From positions 696,688 to 760,687 of the forward strand of contig NZ_CABWIB010000001.1 of NCBI RefSeq assembly GCF_902505095.1: DNA of 64,000 nt, in the 5' to 3' direction. Of the stretch, positions 54,758 to 63,841 are shown piece by piece. The number at the start of each line of letters is the position of its first letter. Position 1 is the stretch's first letter. The position numbers were made by a program, and so were the translations under genes. Under the pieces are notes generated by a model. It made no database searches, was not told the DNA's origin, and saw only the letters and a list, made by a program, of their open reading frames with translations. This DNA is from Oceanivirga miroungae. GTDB taxonomy: Bacteria > Fusobacteriota > Fusobacteriia > Fusobacteriales > Leptotrichiaceae.

Positions 54758-54786
54758 TTGACAATTACTCTATTATGGTGTACTAT
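54758..54786 (+). promoter_or_regulatory. Promoter for the MacAB-TolC-type operon
   Basis: TTGACA, 17-base spacer, TACTAT, 39 bases before the first ATG. Confidence 0.78.
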
Positions 54787-54824
54787 AAACCTATAACACT
54801 AAAACAAAAAAAGAAGGTGGTAAA

Positions 54825-55943
54825 ATGAAAAAAAAGCTTGTTTTTATTAGCATGTTTGTAAGCATATTATCAAGTGCTAATATAAAAGAATATAGACCAA
54901 ATTATGAGCTTTTAGATAAATATAAATTGGCAAAAAAAATTGCAGGTGTTATGCAAGAATATAACTATGTAAGTCCATTTTATTCTAAAACAAATCACAG
55001 TGAATTGGTAGGAGTTAAAATTGGAGATATATCTTATTCATATAATAACAAATTAAAAGATTATGAACTAACAATTAGTAAAAATATTTCAGAATTTTTA
55101 GATACAACAACGCTAAAGAAATATTATCAAAAATTAAATGAGTTCTATATTTTAAAAGACAAAAAGAAAAATGACTACAAAGAAATTATAGCGGCATATT
55201 TTGAATATATTTTAGCTAATATTGAATTAAATAATTCAAAAAATATATATGATAATGCAAAAAAAAGTACTACTGTGTATGAAAAAGCATATGCATTAGG
55301 AAATATATCTGAAATTGAATTAGAAAAAATGAAATTGAAGTTAAAATATATAGAGTTAGAGTATATGAAAAATGAGATTAATTTAAAAAATAGAGTGAAG
55401 ATGCTAGATGTTCTGAATATTGATAAATCTAGTATAGAAGAAGATGATATTAATATATATGAAGTAGAAGAAAAAGATATCAGGAAATATGTAGACTATG
55501 AAAATGAAAAGATTGATGTTAATAATAACATAAATTATTATGAGAATTTAAAAAATAGAATTGATTCTTTTATGCCAGATATATATTTAACTTACTCAAA
55601 AAACAAAAAAGATAGTGAATTTTCGATTAACGTATCTAAAACAATACCACTAATTGATAGTAAATATATTGATAATGCAGTAAGTGAAAACAGAAAAGTT
55701 TTTAGTAAAATAAAATATCAAGATGAGCTAAAAATATATAAATTACATAAAAATATATTAGATATATCAAAAAATGAGTATGAATTAGCTAAAAAAGAAT
55801 TAGAAATTTCAAAAGTTGAATTAGAACTAGGAAAAATTAGTGAATTAAAGTATATCGAAAAATTAGAAGAAGTTTCTAATAAGGAAATTGAAATGATAAA
55901 AAATAAGATAAGTTTATCAAAATATATATTGGAAAGAGAGTAG
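54825..55943 (+). CDS. TolC-like outer-membrane efflux protein
   Basis: A 372-residue exported protein (signal MKKKLVFISMFVSILSSA). Two long helical segments resemble the repeated coiled-coil hairpins of the TolC family. One is around YDNAKKSTTVYEKAYALGNI; the second is near the C-terminus (YELAKKELEISKVELELGKI, then ELKYIEKLEEV). The hairpin motif A-x-x-x-G-x-x-x-x-x-E is visible in both. It is shorter than TolC (about 450-490), chiefly in the barrel and linker parts. First gene of a four-gene export operon that needs an outer-membrane exit. Confidence 0.85.
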   Translation: MKKKLVFISMFVSILSSANIKEYRPNYELLDKYKLAKKIAGVMQEYNYVSPFYSKTNHSELVGVKIGDISYSYNNKLKDYELTISKNISEFLDTTTLKKYYQKLNEFYILKDKKKNDYKEIIAAYFEYILANIELNNSKNIYDNAKKSTTVYEKAYALGNISEIELEKMKLKLKYIELEYMKNEINLKNRVKMLDVLNIDKSSIEEDDINIYEVEEKDIRKYVDYENEKIDVNNNINYYENLKNRIDSFMPDIYLTYSKNKKDSEFSINVSKTIPLIDSKYIDNAVSENRKVFSKIKYQDELKIYKLHKNILDISKNEYELAKKELEISKVELELGKISELKYIEKLEEVSNKEIEMIKNKISLSKYILERE

Positions 55944-55946
55944 AAG

Positions 55947-56993
55947 ATGAAAAGAAGATTTAAAAGTAAAATATTAATTCTTATTATAATTTTAATTGTA
56001 GCTATAGCATTTATTAAAATAAAAAATAGAAATATGAATGATAATAGTCAAATAATGACAGAAAATGTAAAAGAAAGTAGTTTAGTTTTAAAGTATGATG
56101 TACAAGGTTTAATTGAATCTGAAAAAATAGTAAAAGTATTCTCAAATAACATAGCAGTTGTAAAAAAGGTTAATTTTAGAGAAGGACAAGAAGTAAAAAA
56201 AGGTGAGGTATTAGTAGAACTAGAAGAAAATATGACAGATAGTGAAGCAAATATTAAAAAAGCTAAATTAGCATATGATAATTTAAAAAAAGAATATGAA
56301 TCATCAAAAAAACTATATAATCTAGGAGCTATATCTAAAAATGTACTAGAAAGTGCTAAAATGCAATATGATAATTCAATTATTGATTTGAATTTAGCAA
56401 AAAGTAGATACAAAAAGTTTGATAGTGAGATTAAATCTCCAATATCAGGGGTTGTTATTGAAACTAATGCGGATGATAATTATACAATAGATAATAGAAC
56501 TCCCTTATTTAAAATAGCAGATACTGAAAACTTACAAGTTATACTAGAAGTATCTAACTCTATGGCTAAAAATATAAAGTTAGCAGATAGTGTAAGCATT
56601 ACATCAGATTCATTAAATCAAGGAACAATTTTAAAAGGGACTGTAGAAAAAATTTCTAAAAGTAGTTTTAAATCAAGATTTAGTAATGAAAACATAACAA
56701 GAATAATAGTTAAATTAGATAATTATGCTACTTTAAAAACAGGTGATCAAGTAGAAGCTAGTATAATATATAAAAATATTGAAAATAAGATAATAATACC
56801 TTTTCAATATATAGTAAATGAAAATAATAAAACAGTAGTATATGTATTAGAAAATGGACTTGTATTAAAAAAAGAAATAGTATTAGGAGCATCAGATGGT
56901 ATTAACTACGAAGTAACTAGCGGACTTAATAAAGATGAGCTTATGTTATATAATCCTAACGGAAAATATAAAGTAGGAGATAAAATAAAATGA
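55947..56993 (+). CDS. MacA-type periplasmic adaptor
   Basis: A 348-residue membrane-fusion protein with one N-terminal membrane helix (ILILIIILIVAIAFI). A lipoyl half-motif follows (VKKVNFREGQEVKKGEVLVE), then a short helical hairpin (about residues 90-150), the second lipoyl half (IKSPISGVVIETN near 160) and beta-barrel plus membrane-proximal domains. It bridges the inner-membrane ABC permease and the TolC-like exit. It starts three bases after the TolC-like gene and overlaps the ATPase by ATGA. Confidence 0.92.
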   Translation: MKRRFKSKILILIIILIVAIAFIKIKNRNMNDNSQIMTENVKESSLVLKYDVQGLIESEKIVKVFSNNIAVVKKVNFREGQEVKKGEVLVELEENMTDSEANIKKAKLAYDNLKKEYESSKKLYNLGAISKNVLESAKMQYDNSIIDLNLAKSRYKKFDSEIKSPISGVVIETNADDNYTIDNRTPLFKIADTENLQVILEVSNSMAKNIKLADSVSITSDSLNQGTILKGTVEKISKSSFKSRFSNENITRIIVKLDNYATLKTGDQVEASIIYKNIENKIIIPFQYIVNENNKTVVYVLENGLVLKKEIVLGASDGINYEVTSGLNKDELMLYNPNGKYKVGDKIK

Positions 56994-57688
56994 TAATTTC
57001 AGTTAAAAATTTAAGAAAAACATATACTAATGGAAACTTATCTGTTGAGGTTCTAAAGGGAGTAAATTTAACTGTAGAAAAAGGAGAGTATATCTCAATA
57101 ATGGGACCTAGTGGTAGTGGTAAATCTACTTTTTTAAATATATTAGGTTGTCTTGATTTATTAACATCAGGGGAGTACATATTAGATGATAAAAATATAA
57201 CTAATCTAAGTGATGACGAACTATCTGAAGTTAGATGTGAAAAAATAGGCTTTGTATTTCAAGCATATAATTTATTAGCAAAATTAACATCTAAAGAAAA
57301 TGTAGAATTACCTGCAATATATAAAGGTACTAGTTCAAATAAAAGAAGTGAAAAAGCAGTTGAATTACTTAAAATGGTAGGACTAGAAGAAAGAATAAAT
57401 CATAAACCTAGTGAATTATCAGGTGGACAAAAACAAAGAGTAGCCATTGCAAGATCTTTAATAAATAATCCAAGCATAATATTAGCAGACGAACCAACTG
57501 GAAATTTAGATTCAAAATCAAGTGAAGAAATACTAGAGATATTTAGAAAATTAAATGAGATGGGAGTTACAATAATTATGGTAACTCATGAAGAAGATGT
57601 TGCAATGCATACCAAAAGAATAGTTAGATTGAAAGATGGAATAATTGAAAAAGATTATTTAGTAGAAAATAGGCTGGGTGGTAAATAA
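56990..57688 (+). CDS. MacB/LolD-type ABC transporter ATPase
   Basis: A 232-residue ATP-binding subunit of the type VII (MacB/LolD/FtsE) group: Walker A GPSGSGKST near residues 39-47, Q-loop VFQAYNL, signature LSGGQKQR, Walker B ILADEPTGNLDS and switch His in MVTHEED. In E. coli MacB the ATPase is fused to the permease; here they are separate genes joined by TAATG. All catalytic residues are present. Confidence 0.95.
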   Translation: MIISVKNLRKTYTNGNLSVEVLKGVNLTVEKGEYISIMGPSGSGKSTFLNILGCLDLLTSGEYILDDKNITNLSDDELSEVRCEKIGFVFQAYNLLAKLTSKENVELPAIYKGTSSNKRSEKAVELLKMVGLEERINHKPSELSGGQKQRVAIARSLINNPSIILADEPTGNLDSKSSEEILEIFRKLNEMGVTIIMVTHEEDVAMHTKRIVRLKDGIIEKDYLVENRLGGK

Positions 57689-58896
57689 TGAATATATTAG
57701 AAATAATGAAATTAGCAGTAGAAAATTTGCTTAGCTTTAAATTCAGATCTTTTTTAACAATGTTAGGTATAATAATGGGAATAGCTTCTGTAGTCTTATT
57801 ATCATCACTAGGAAGTGGATTTCAAGCTAAAATACTAGATGATGCTAAAGATTCTGTGAATTCTTTAATAAGTGTTAGAATAAATTCAAAATACTATCAA
57901 GAAAAAAAAGTTAAAAGTAGTGATTTATTTAATTTAACTGATGCAAAAAAATTATCTAAAATTGATGTTGTAGACAAAGCATTAATAGACATTGAAAATG
58001 GATTTTATGAACCAGTAAGTCAAAAGAATTTTATGATCTCAGGTGCTAATGATGACTATTTTGATGTTTTTAATAAAAAGATATTAAAGGGATATAAGTT
58101 CATAAGACAAAATGATAATGTAATAATAATATCTGAAAATACAGCCAAAAAATTATTTGATAAAGAAAATCCTATAGGTAAAGAAATAAAGCTTAATAAC
58201 TATAATGATGATATAGTTGGTAAATTTAAAGTTATTGGAGTATATAACGGTAATTTAGATAAAACATCAGAAATTTTTGGAGATAATATACCATTAGAAG
58301 CATTAGTACCATTTGAAGTACTTGATAGGCTAAATTATAATAGAGAAAAAAAATATGAGAATATTATATTAAAACCGAAAGATAATAAAAACCTAAAAGA
58401 AAAAATAGATATAATAAAAAAATATCTAGAAACTCGTGGAAGTAAAAAAGATATGTATGAAGTTAAACCAATATCTGAACAATTTAATGAAATAACTGGT
58501 ATTTTAAATAAAATAGGATTATTTATTAACCTAGTAGCCAGTATTGCTATAATAGTAGGTGGTATAGGTGTTATGAATATAATGCTAGTTAGTGTTAAAG
58601 AAAGAATAACAGAAATTGGTTTAAGAAAAGCAATAGGTGCTAAAAATAAAGATATAATGATACAATTTTTAATAGAAACTGTAATACTAACATTATTTGG
58701 AGGATTAATTGGAATAGTTTTAGGATATATACTAGCCTTAATTGTAGGAAGTGTTGTAAAGGTATTACCTATATTAGAATTTAAGGTAGTTATAATTTCC
58801 TTTATTATATCAAGTTTAACAGGTATAATATTTGGAATATACCCAGCAAAACAAGCAGCAAAACTATCACCAATGGAAGCTTTAAGAAAAGAATAA
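57688..58896 (+). CDS. MacB-type ABC transporter permease
   Basis: A 402-residue permease with the mechanotransmission layout: one N-terminal membrane helix (FLTMLGIIMGIASVVLLSSLG), a large periplasmic domain of about 220 residues (MacB core plus FtsX-like part), and three C-terminal helices including GGIGVMNIMLVSVKERITEIGLRKA-type coupling helix and PAKQAAKLSPMEALRKE at the end. It likely extrudes a periplasmic substrate such as an antibiotic, peptide or lipid through the TolC-like protein. A terminator overlaps its stop. Confidence 0.93.
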   Translation: MNILEIMKLAVENLLSFKFRSFLTMLGIIMGIASVVLLSSLGSGFQAKILDDAKDSVNSLISVRINSKYYQEKKVKSSDLFNLTDAKKLSKIDVVDKALIDIENGFYEPVSQKNFMISGANDDYFDVFNKKILKGYKFIRQNDNVIIISENTAKKLFDKENPIGKEIKLNNYNDDIVGKFKVIGVYNGNLDKTSEIFGDNIPLEALVPFEVLDRLNYNREKKYENIILKPKDNKNLKEKIDIIKKYLETRGSKKDMYEVKPISEQFNEITGILNKIGLFINLVASIAIIVGGIGVMNIMLVSVKERITEIGLRKAIGAKNKDIMIQFLIETVILTLFGGLIGIVLGYILALIVGSVVKVLPILEFKVVIISFIISSLTGIIFGIYPAKQAAKLSPMEALRKE

Positions 58897-58922
58897 TACA
58901 TAATATGTATTATTTTTTTTTA
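58892..58922 (+). terminator. Rho-independent terminator after macB-type permease
   Basis: AATAATACAT / ATGTATTATT, perfect 10-bp stem with a 3-base loop, then eight T residues. The stem includes the stop codon of the permease gene. Confidence 0.9.
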
Positions 58923-58930
58923 ATTTGGTA

Positions 58931-58936
58931 TATAAT
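58931..58936 (+). promoter_or_regulatory. -10 element for Y-family polymerase gene
   Basis: A perfect TATAAT lies 17 bases before the ATG, right after the terminator. I see no good -35 and no LexA-type palindrome. Confidence 0.5.
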
Positions 58937-58952
58937 ATTAAAAGGTGATAAA

Positions 58953-60362
58953 ATGAATGATAGATGTTATCTAGCGATAGATTTAAAATCTTTTTTTGCA
59001 TCAGTAGAGTGTGTGGAAAGGAATTTAGATCCACTTACAGCTAATTTAGTTGTCGCAAATGAAGAAAAAACAGATAAAACAATATGTTTAGCAATAACAC
59101 CAAATTTAAAATCTTATGGTATATCTTCAAGACCAAGACTATATGAAGTAAAGTCTAAAATAGAGATGTTAAATAAAACTAGAAAAGATAAAATAGACTT
59201 TATTATTGCAAAGCCTAGAATGAAAAAATATATAGAGTATAGCTCAAAAATATATCAAATATATTTAGATTATGTTTCAAAGGATGATATTCATGTATAT
59301 TCAATAGATGAAGTGTTTATAGACATTACATCATATTTAAAGCTATATAATATGAAAGCTTATGATTTTGCAAAGCTTCTATTAGAAAAAATATATGAAA
59401 AAACTAATATAACAGCAACAGCTGGAATAGGAACTAATCTATATTTAGCAAAAGTTGCTATGGATATTCTAGCTAAAAAAATGAAAGCAGATGAAAATAA
59501 TTTAAGAATAGCAACACTAACAGAATTAAAATATAAAAAGCTATTATGGGATCATAAGAGCTTAACTGATTTCTGGAGAGTAGGTAAAGCTTATGCTAAG
59601 ACATTAGAGGCTAATAATATGCATACTATGGGTGATATTGCTATAAAATCAATAGAGGATGAGAATTTACTATATAAGTTATTTGGGGTAGCAGCAGAAC
59701 TACTAATAGATCATGCTTGGGGAGTAGAAACTTGTAGTATAAAAGAAATTAAAAGATATAAGTCAAAAACCCATAGTTTACAAAGAGCTCAGGTTTTAGA
59801 TAGACCATATACAAATCAAGAACTACTACTTATTATAAAAGAAATGGTAGATAATATTACTTTAGAGCTAGTTGAAAAGAATTTACTAACAAATAAAGTT
59901 ATACTTGATATTGGCTATGATGTAGAAAATTTACAAAAAGAGTATTTTGTAAAAGAAACTATAATAGACATGTACGGTAGAGAATTACCAAAAAATACAA
60001 AGATTACTTTAAAACTAGATAATTATACTAATTCAGAAAAGAAAATAAAACAGGAGTTAATAAGGCTATATGAAAAAGAGTCTAATAAGATATTTAGTGT
60101 AAGAAGGCTAAGTATAACTGTAGCTAATATAATAAATAGTTTTGAATTAGGAGAAAAAAATTATACTCAACTAGATATTTTTAATCTTGGAAATAAGTTG
60201 ATAGAAGAAGAAAAGTATGAGAAAAAAGAATTAGATATAAGAAATGCAGTTGTTAAAGTTAAAAAAAAATATGGAAAAAATGCAATACTCAAACTAAACA
60301 ACTTGGAAAAAAATTCAACAGCTATTAAAAGAAATGAAAGCATAGGTGGGCATAATGAGTAA
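58953..60362 (+). CDS. Y-family DNA polymerase (UmuC/UvrX-like)
   Basis: A 469-residue translesion polymerase. Catalytic acids are in YLAIDLKSFFASVE (residues 6-19) and YSIDEVFIDIT near 125-135. The gate to fingers and the little-finger domain follow. The C-terminus (NAVVKVKKKYGKNA and, at the very end, IGGHN) is the tail typical of the Bacillus YqjW/UvrX and plasmid UmuC-like group, distinct from DinB. I start at ATG 58953, behind AAAGGTG; the upstream frame overlaps the terminator. It overlaps a YolD-like gene, the usual partner of this group. Confidence 0.9.
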   Translation: MNDRCYLAIDLKSFFASVECVERNLDPLTANLVVANEEKTDKTICLAITPNLKSYGISSRPRLYEVKSKIEMLNKTRKDKIDFIIAKPRMKKYIEYSSKIYQIYLDYVSKDDIHVYSIDEVFIDITSYLKLYNMKAYDFAKLLLEKIYEKTNITATAGIGTNLYLAKVAMDILAKKMKADENNLRIATLTELKYKKLLWDHKSLTDFWRVGKAYAKTLEANNMHTMGDIAIKSIEDENLLYKLFGVAAELLIDHAWGVETCSIKEIKRYKSKTHSLQRAQVLDRPYTNQELLLIIKEMVDNITLELVEKNLLTNKVILDIGYDVENLQKEYFVKETIIDMYGRELPKNTKITLKLDNYTNSEKKIKQELIRLYEKESNKIFSVRRLSITVANIINSFELGEKNYTQLDIFNLGNKLIEEEKYEKKELDIRNAVVKVKKKYGKNAILKLNNLEKNSTAIKRNESIGGHNE

Positions 60363-60735
60363 ATATGATAAGTATATAAATTTATCAAGACCGCTTAGTA
60401 AAAAAGAAAAAATGCCTATAATTAAAAGAGCAGCACAGTTCATGTCATTTGATGCACTGGAAGGTTTTAAAACAGATATTAGAAAAAAGGGTATAGTTTT
60501 AGATGAAAAAATCTTACTAAGTGATGAAGAAATTGAAAAAATTAATAGTTTTCTTTATTACTTAACTAGAAATAAAGATCTTTTAATAAATATATGTTAT
60601 TATGATAAAGGATATATAAAAGAAATAAGTAATAAAAAAGTTAAGAAGATTAATACATATGAAAATTATTTAATCTTAGAAGACTTAGAGAAAATAAATT
60701 TTAATGATATAGTAGATATAAATATTGTAGAATGA
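60355..60735 (+). CDS. YolD-like protein
   Basis: A 126-residue protein of the YolD-like family, found next to Y-family polymerases in Firmicutes. The family block is clear at residues 1-45: YINLSRPLSKKEKMP, then RAAQFMSFDALEGF. The C-terminal part (YYDKGYIKEIS and later) is the small beta domain of the family. It may be a polymerase accessory subunit analogous to UmuD; that is inference from gene pairing. ATG 60355 lies behind AGGTGG, within the end of the polymerase gene. Confidence 0.83.
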   Translation: MSKYDKYINLSRPLSKKEKMPIIKRAAQFMSFDALEGFKTDIRKKGIVLDEKILLSDEEIEKINSFLYYLTRNKDLLINICYYDKGYIKEISNKKVKKINTYENYLILEDLEKINFNDIVDINIVE

Positions 60736-60745
60736 AAGGAAAAAT

Positions 60746-61612
60746 ATGGGGAATTTAGTAATATTAGGTAATTTTGATGGAGTTCATCTAGCACATAAAT
60801 ATCTAATAGAAAAAGCTATAGAATATGCAAAAGAAAATAATTTAAAAACTATCGTATATACTTTTAAAACACTAAAAAAAGATAAAGAATATATTTTATC
60901 ATTAGATAAGAGAAAAGAAGCAATAAAAGCATTAGGAGTAGATAAAATAGTATTTGATGATTTCGAAAGAGTAAAAAAATTAAGTCCAGTAGAGTTTGTA
61001 GAAAGCATTTTAAAAAAGGAATTAAATGTAGAAGTTGCATTTTGCGGATATAACTATACATTTGGATATATGAAAGAAGGAAATGCAAAAATATTACAAA
61101 AACTAATAAAAACCATAGTAGTTGATGAGTTTAGACTTGATGATAAATTAGTATCTAGTAGTAAGATAAGAGAACTCTTATACGAAGGGAACATTGAAAA
61201 AGCTTGTAGACTACTTGGTCGAAAACTTGAATATGAAGGAATTGTTGTGAAAGGAAGACAATTAGGAAGGTTAATAGGATTTCCAACAGCTAATATAAAA
61301 TTAGATGACAATAGAATAAAACTTCCAAATGGAGTGTATGGAACAGTAACTAAAATTGAAGGAGATAGTAGAGAGTATCTAAGTGTTACAAACATAGGAA
61401 ATAATCCAACTATAGCAGAAAATAATAACTTAAGCATAGAAACCTTTATATACAATTTTAGTGAAGATATCTATGGAAAAAGAATATGTGTTAAAATACT
61501 TAAGATGATAAGAAAAGAGAAAAAATTTAATACAATTGATGAATTAAAAAATCAAATAAAATTAGATAGTGATAAGTGGGAAGAAGAATATGTTAGATAT
61601 AAAGATAAATGA
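60746..61612 (+). CDS. ribF: Bifunctional riboflavin kinase/FAD synthetase
   Basis: Converts riboflavin to FMN and FAD. The 288-residue protein has the N-terminal nucleotidyltransferase domain (LGNFDGVHLAHKYLIEKA; the H-x-x-H-like motif; later SSSKIREL) and the C-terminal kinase domain (GRKLEYEGIVVKGRQLGRLI, FPTANI, NGVYGT). It is slightly short compared with typical RibF proteins of about 310 residues. AAAGGA precedes the ATG. It overlaps scpA by 23 bases. Confidence 0.95.
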   Translation: MGNLVILGNFDGVHLAHKYLIEKAIEYAKENNLKTIVYTFKTLKKDKEYILSLDKRKEAIKALGVDKIVFDDFERVKKLSPVEFVESILKKELNVEVAFCGYNYTFGYMKEGNAKILQKLIKTIVVDEFRLDDKLVSSSKIRELLYEGNIEKACRLLGRKLEYEGIVVKGRQLGRLIGFPTANIKLDDNRIKLPNGVYGTVTKIEGDSREYLSVTNIGNNPTIAENNNLSIETFIYNFSEDIYGKRICVKILKMIRKEKKFNTIDELKNQIKLDSDKWEEEYVRYKDK

Positions 61613-62288
61613 GTTTGAAGGACCACTGGATTTACTACTTCATTTAGTAGAAACTAAGAAAATGGATATATTATCTATTAGAATTAGTGATTTAATTGAT
61701 GATTATCTAGAAATAATAAATCAAAATGAAAAAGATGATAAATTTAAATTAAAGGTAGAATTTCTACAAATGGCATCTGTTCTTTTAGAAATAAAAGCAT
61801 TTAGTATATTAAGAAAAGATAAGAAAAATAATAAAGAAGTAGATTTAGAAAAAAGATTAGTAGAGTATAAGTTAATAAAAGAATTTTCAGAAATGTTTTC
61901 AAAAAATGAAAATGAGTATTATAGATCATATAAAAAATATGGAAATAAGGATTTTTCAGTAGACATAATAGAACATGATAATGATAATTTAACATTAGAT
62001 TCATTAAAAGAGGCGATAGATAATTTAATAAAAAAATTAAATATTAGAGAAGATAATAAGCTAATACTTAATCTAGAGGAAAAATTTAGTGTAGAAGATG
62101 CTTTAGTAGAAATTGATGAATTTAAAGAAAATAAATTTTCTTTTAGCCAATTACTTAAAGCAAAATATACAAAAGAAAGAATAGTATCTTTTTTTATGGC
62201 TATTTTAGAAGCCTACAAAGAAAATAAGATAGATATAGAAATAACAGAAGAAGAATTCTATATCATTAAGGGGCAATGTAATGTTTAA
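61590..62288 (+). CDS. scpA: Segregation and condensation protein ScpA
   Basis: The kleisin subunit of the bacterial SMC-ScpAB condensin complex. The 232-residue protein starts MLDIKINEFEGPLDLLLHLV with the family's F-x-G-P-L-D-L-L-L block and KMDILSIRISDLIDDYL. The central VEFLQMASVLLEIKAFSIL and the C-terminal winged helix (SFSQLLKAK, then IVSFFMAILEAYKENKI) are present. It starts inside ribF. The next gene is murJ, so scpB must be elsewhere. It overlaps murJ by 8 bases. Confidence 0.94.
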   Translation: MLDIKINEFEGPLDLLLHLVETKKMDILSIRISDLIDDYLEIINQNEKDDKFKLKVEFLQMASVLLEIKAFSILRKDKKNNKEVDLEKRLVEYKLIKEFSEMFSKNENEYYRSYKKYGNKDFSVDIIEHDNDNLTLDSLKEAIDNLIKKLNIREDNKLILNLEEKFSVEDALVEIDEFKENKFSFSQLLKAKYTKERIVSFFMAILEAYKENKIDIEITEEEFYIIKGQCNV

Positions 62289-63735
62289 AAAGAGTTTTAT
62301 GGTTTCATTTATCAATATGGTAAGTAGAGTATTAGGTTTAATAAGAGAAGTACTAATGGCAACTTTTTTTGGAAGTAACTCTTTAACAGATGCCTATTTT
62401 GCAAGTACAAAGATTGCAAACTTTTTTACAACTCTACTTAGTGATGGTTCTATGGGAACTGTTTTAATCCCCCTTTATTTAGAGAAAGATAATAAGAAAA
62501 ATGCCAATAATTTTATAAATTCAATTTTACTATTGCTATTTAATTTTAGTTTAGTAATTGCACTTATAATATTTTTTGGATCAGAGTACATACTAAAATA
62601 TTTAATAGGATTTACTAATATAGACTTATTAGAAAAAGCTAGTTTTATGTTAAAAATAATGTCATTTTATATAGTATTTATTGCATTATCAGCAGTAGTT
62701 TCAGCATATCTAAATGCACATAAGTTATTTTTAGTATCTAGTTTAGTTGGAATTTCATTTAATATTACAATAATAAGTGGAATAATACTTGCTAAAAAGA
62801 CAATGAATATATACGTACTAGCAGCTAGTTTTTTAATATCAGGTTTAGTACAGCTTTTAATACAAGTTCCTAAATTTTTAAGCCTTATTAAAAATACTAA
62901 TTTTAAAATAGATTTAAAAGATAAGGCAGTAAAAGAATTTTTTGTTTTAATGCTCCCAACTATAATAGGAATATTTGCATACCAAGTAAATGAAATTGTA
63001 GATACAAACTTTGCTGCAAGGCTAGAAGGTGGAACAATAAGTGCTATAAACTATGCAAGTAGGCTATACTTACTTCCTGTTGGAATATTTGCAGTTTCTT
63101 TTTCAACTGTAATATATACACATATAACAGAAGCAATTATTAAAAAAGAAATTAAAAAGGCAAATAATATGTTTAACATTGGTATGAATATGATAAGTTT
63201 TTTTATGATACCCTGTACATTTGGACTATTTTTTTATGGGGAGGATATAATAAAATTAATATTCAATTATGGTGCATTTAATATGCAAAACGTTAAAATG
63301 ACTGCTGAAATACTTATGATTTATTCACTAGGATTAATATTTTTTGGTCAAAACCACATGCTAATAAGGGTACATTATGCAAATAAAAATAGATTGATTC
63401 CAGTAATTTCGTCTTTTATAGCAATAGCTATAAATATATTACTCGATTACTATCTATACCTGCCATATAAGCATATAGGATTAACTATAGCAACTGTTAT
63501 ATCAGCAGCTATAAATTACTTAATATTATTAGTATCGGTTAAGTTAAATTACATAGACTTTAATATAAAAAAACAGCTAATATTTATTACAAAAATACTA
63601 GTATTTTCAACAATTTGTTTGTATATATCATCTAAATTTAATTTAGTTATAATAAAAGTAATTGTATTTATGATAATATATGCAATATTATGGGCTTATC
63701 CATTTTATAAAAAAAGAAGAAAAATGTTTGATTAA
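62281..63735 (+). CDS. murJ: Lipid II flippase MurJ
   Basis: A 484-residue MATE-like membrane protein with about 13-14 helices that moves lipid II across the inner membrane for peptidoglycan synthesis. The N-terminus MVSFINMVSRVLGLIREVLM, with SNSLTDAYFASTKIANF following, is the canonical MurJ/MviN signature. The arginine-rich first cytosolic region and DTNFAARLEGGTISAINYA near residues 241-259 are conserved. It overlaps scpA by 8 bases. A new promoter begins within 10 bases of its stop. Confidence 0.96.
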   Translation: MFKKSFMVSFINMVSRVLGLIREVLMATFFGSNSLTDAYFASTKIANFFTTLLSDGSMGTVLIPLYLEKDNKKNANNFINSILLLLFNFSLVIALIIFFGSEYILKYLIGFTNIDLLEKASFMLKIMSFYIVFIALSAVVSAYLNAHKLFLVSSLVGISFNITIISGIILAKKTMNIYVLAASFLISGLVQLLIQVPKFLSLIKNTNFKIDLKDKAVKEFFVLMLPTIIGIFAYQVNEIVDTNFAARLEGGTISAINYASRLYLLPVGIFAVSFSTVIYTHITEAIIKKEIKKANNMFNIGMNMISFFMIPCTFGLFFYGEDIIKLIFNYGAFNMQNVKMTAEILMIYSLGLIFFGQNHMLIRVHYANKNRLIPVISSFIAIAINILLDYYLYLPYKHIGLTIATVISAAINYLILLVSVKLNYIDFNIKKQLIFITKILVFSTICLYISSKFNLVIIKVIVFMIIYAILWAYPFYKKRRKMFD

Positions 63736-63743
63736 AAAAGATA

Positions 63744-63772
63744 TTTACATAATTAGAAAATTTTAATATAAT
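63744..63772 (+). promoter_or_regulatory. Promoter for the last, partial gene
   Basis: TTTACA, 17-base spacer, TATAAT, 69 bases before the ATG. Confidence 0.78.
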
Positions 63773-63790
63773 ATACATAGTTTTAAGTAG

Positions 63791-63820
63791 TAACTTATTT
63801 TAAGTTATTTGTATTATTTT
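63791..63820 (+). promoter_or_regulatory. Leader hairpin before the last gene
   Basis: TAACTTA-TTT-TAAGTTA is a perfect 7-bp hairpin followed by TTTGTATTATTTTT. It lies downstream of the promoter, so it is either a leaky attenuator or the late terminator of murJ read-through. The stem is A/T-rich and weak. Confidence 0.4.
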
Positions 63821-63841
63821 TAAAATTTAAAAGGAAAATTT

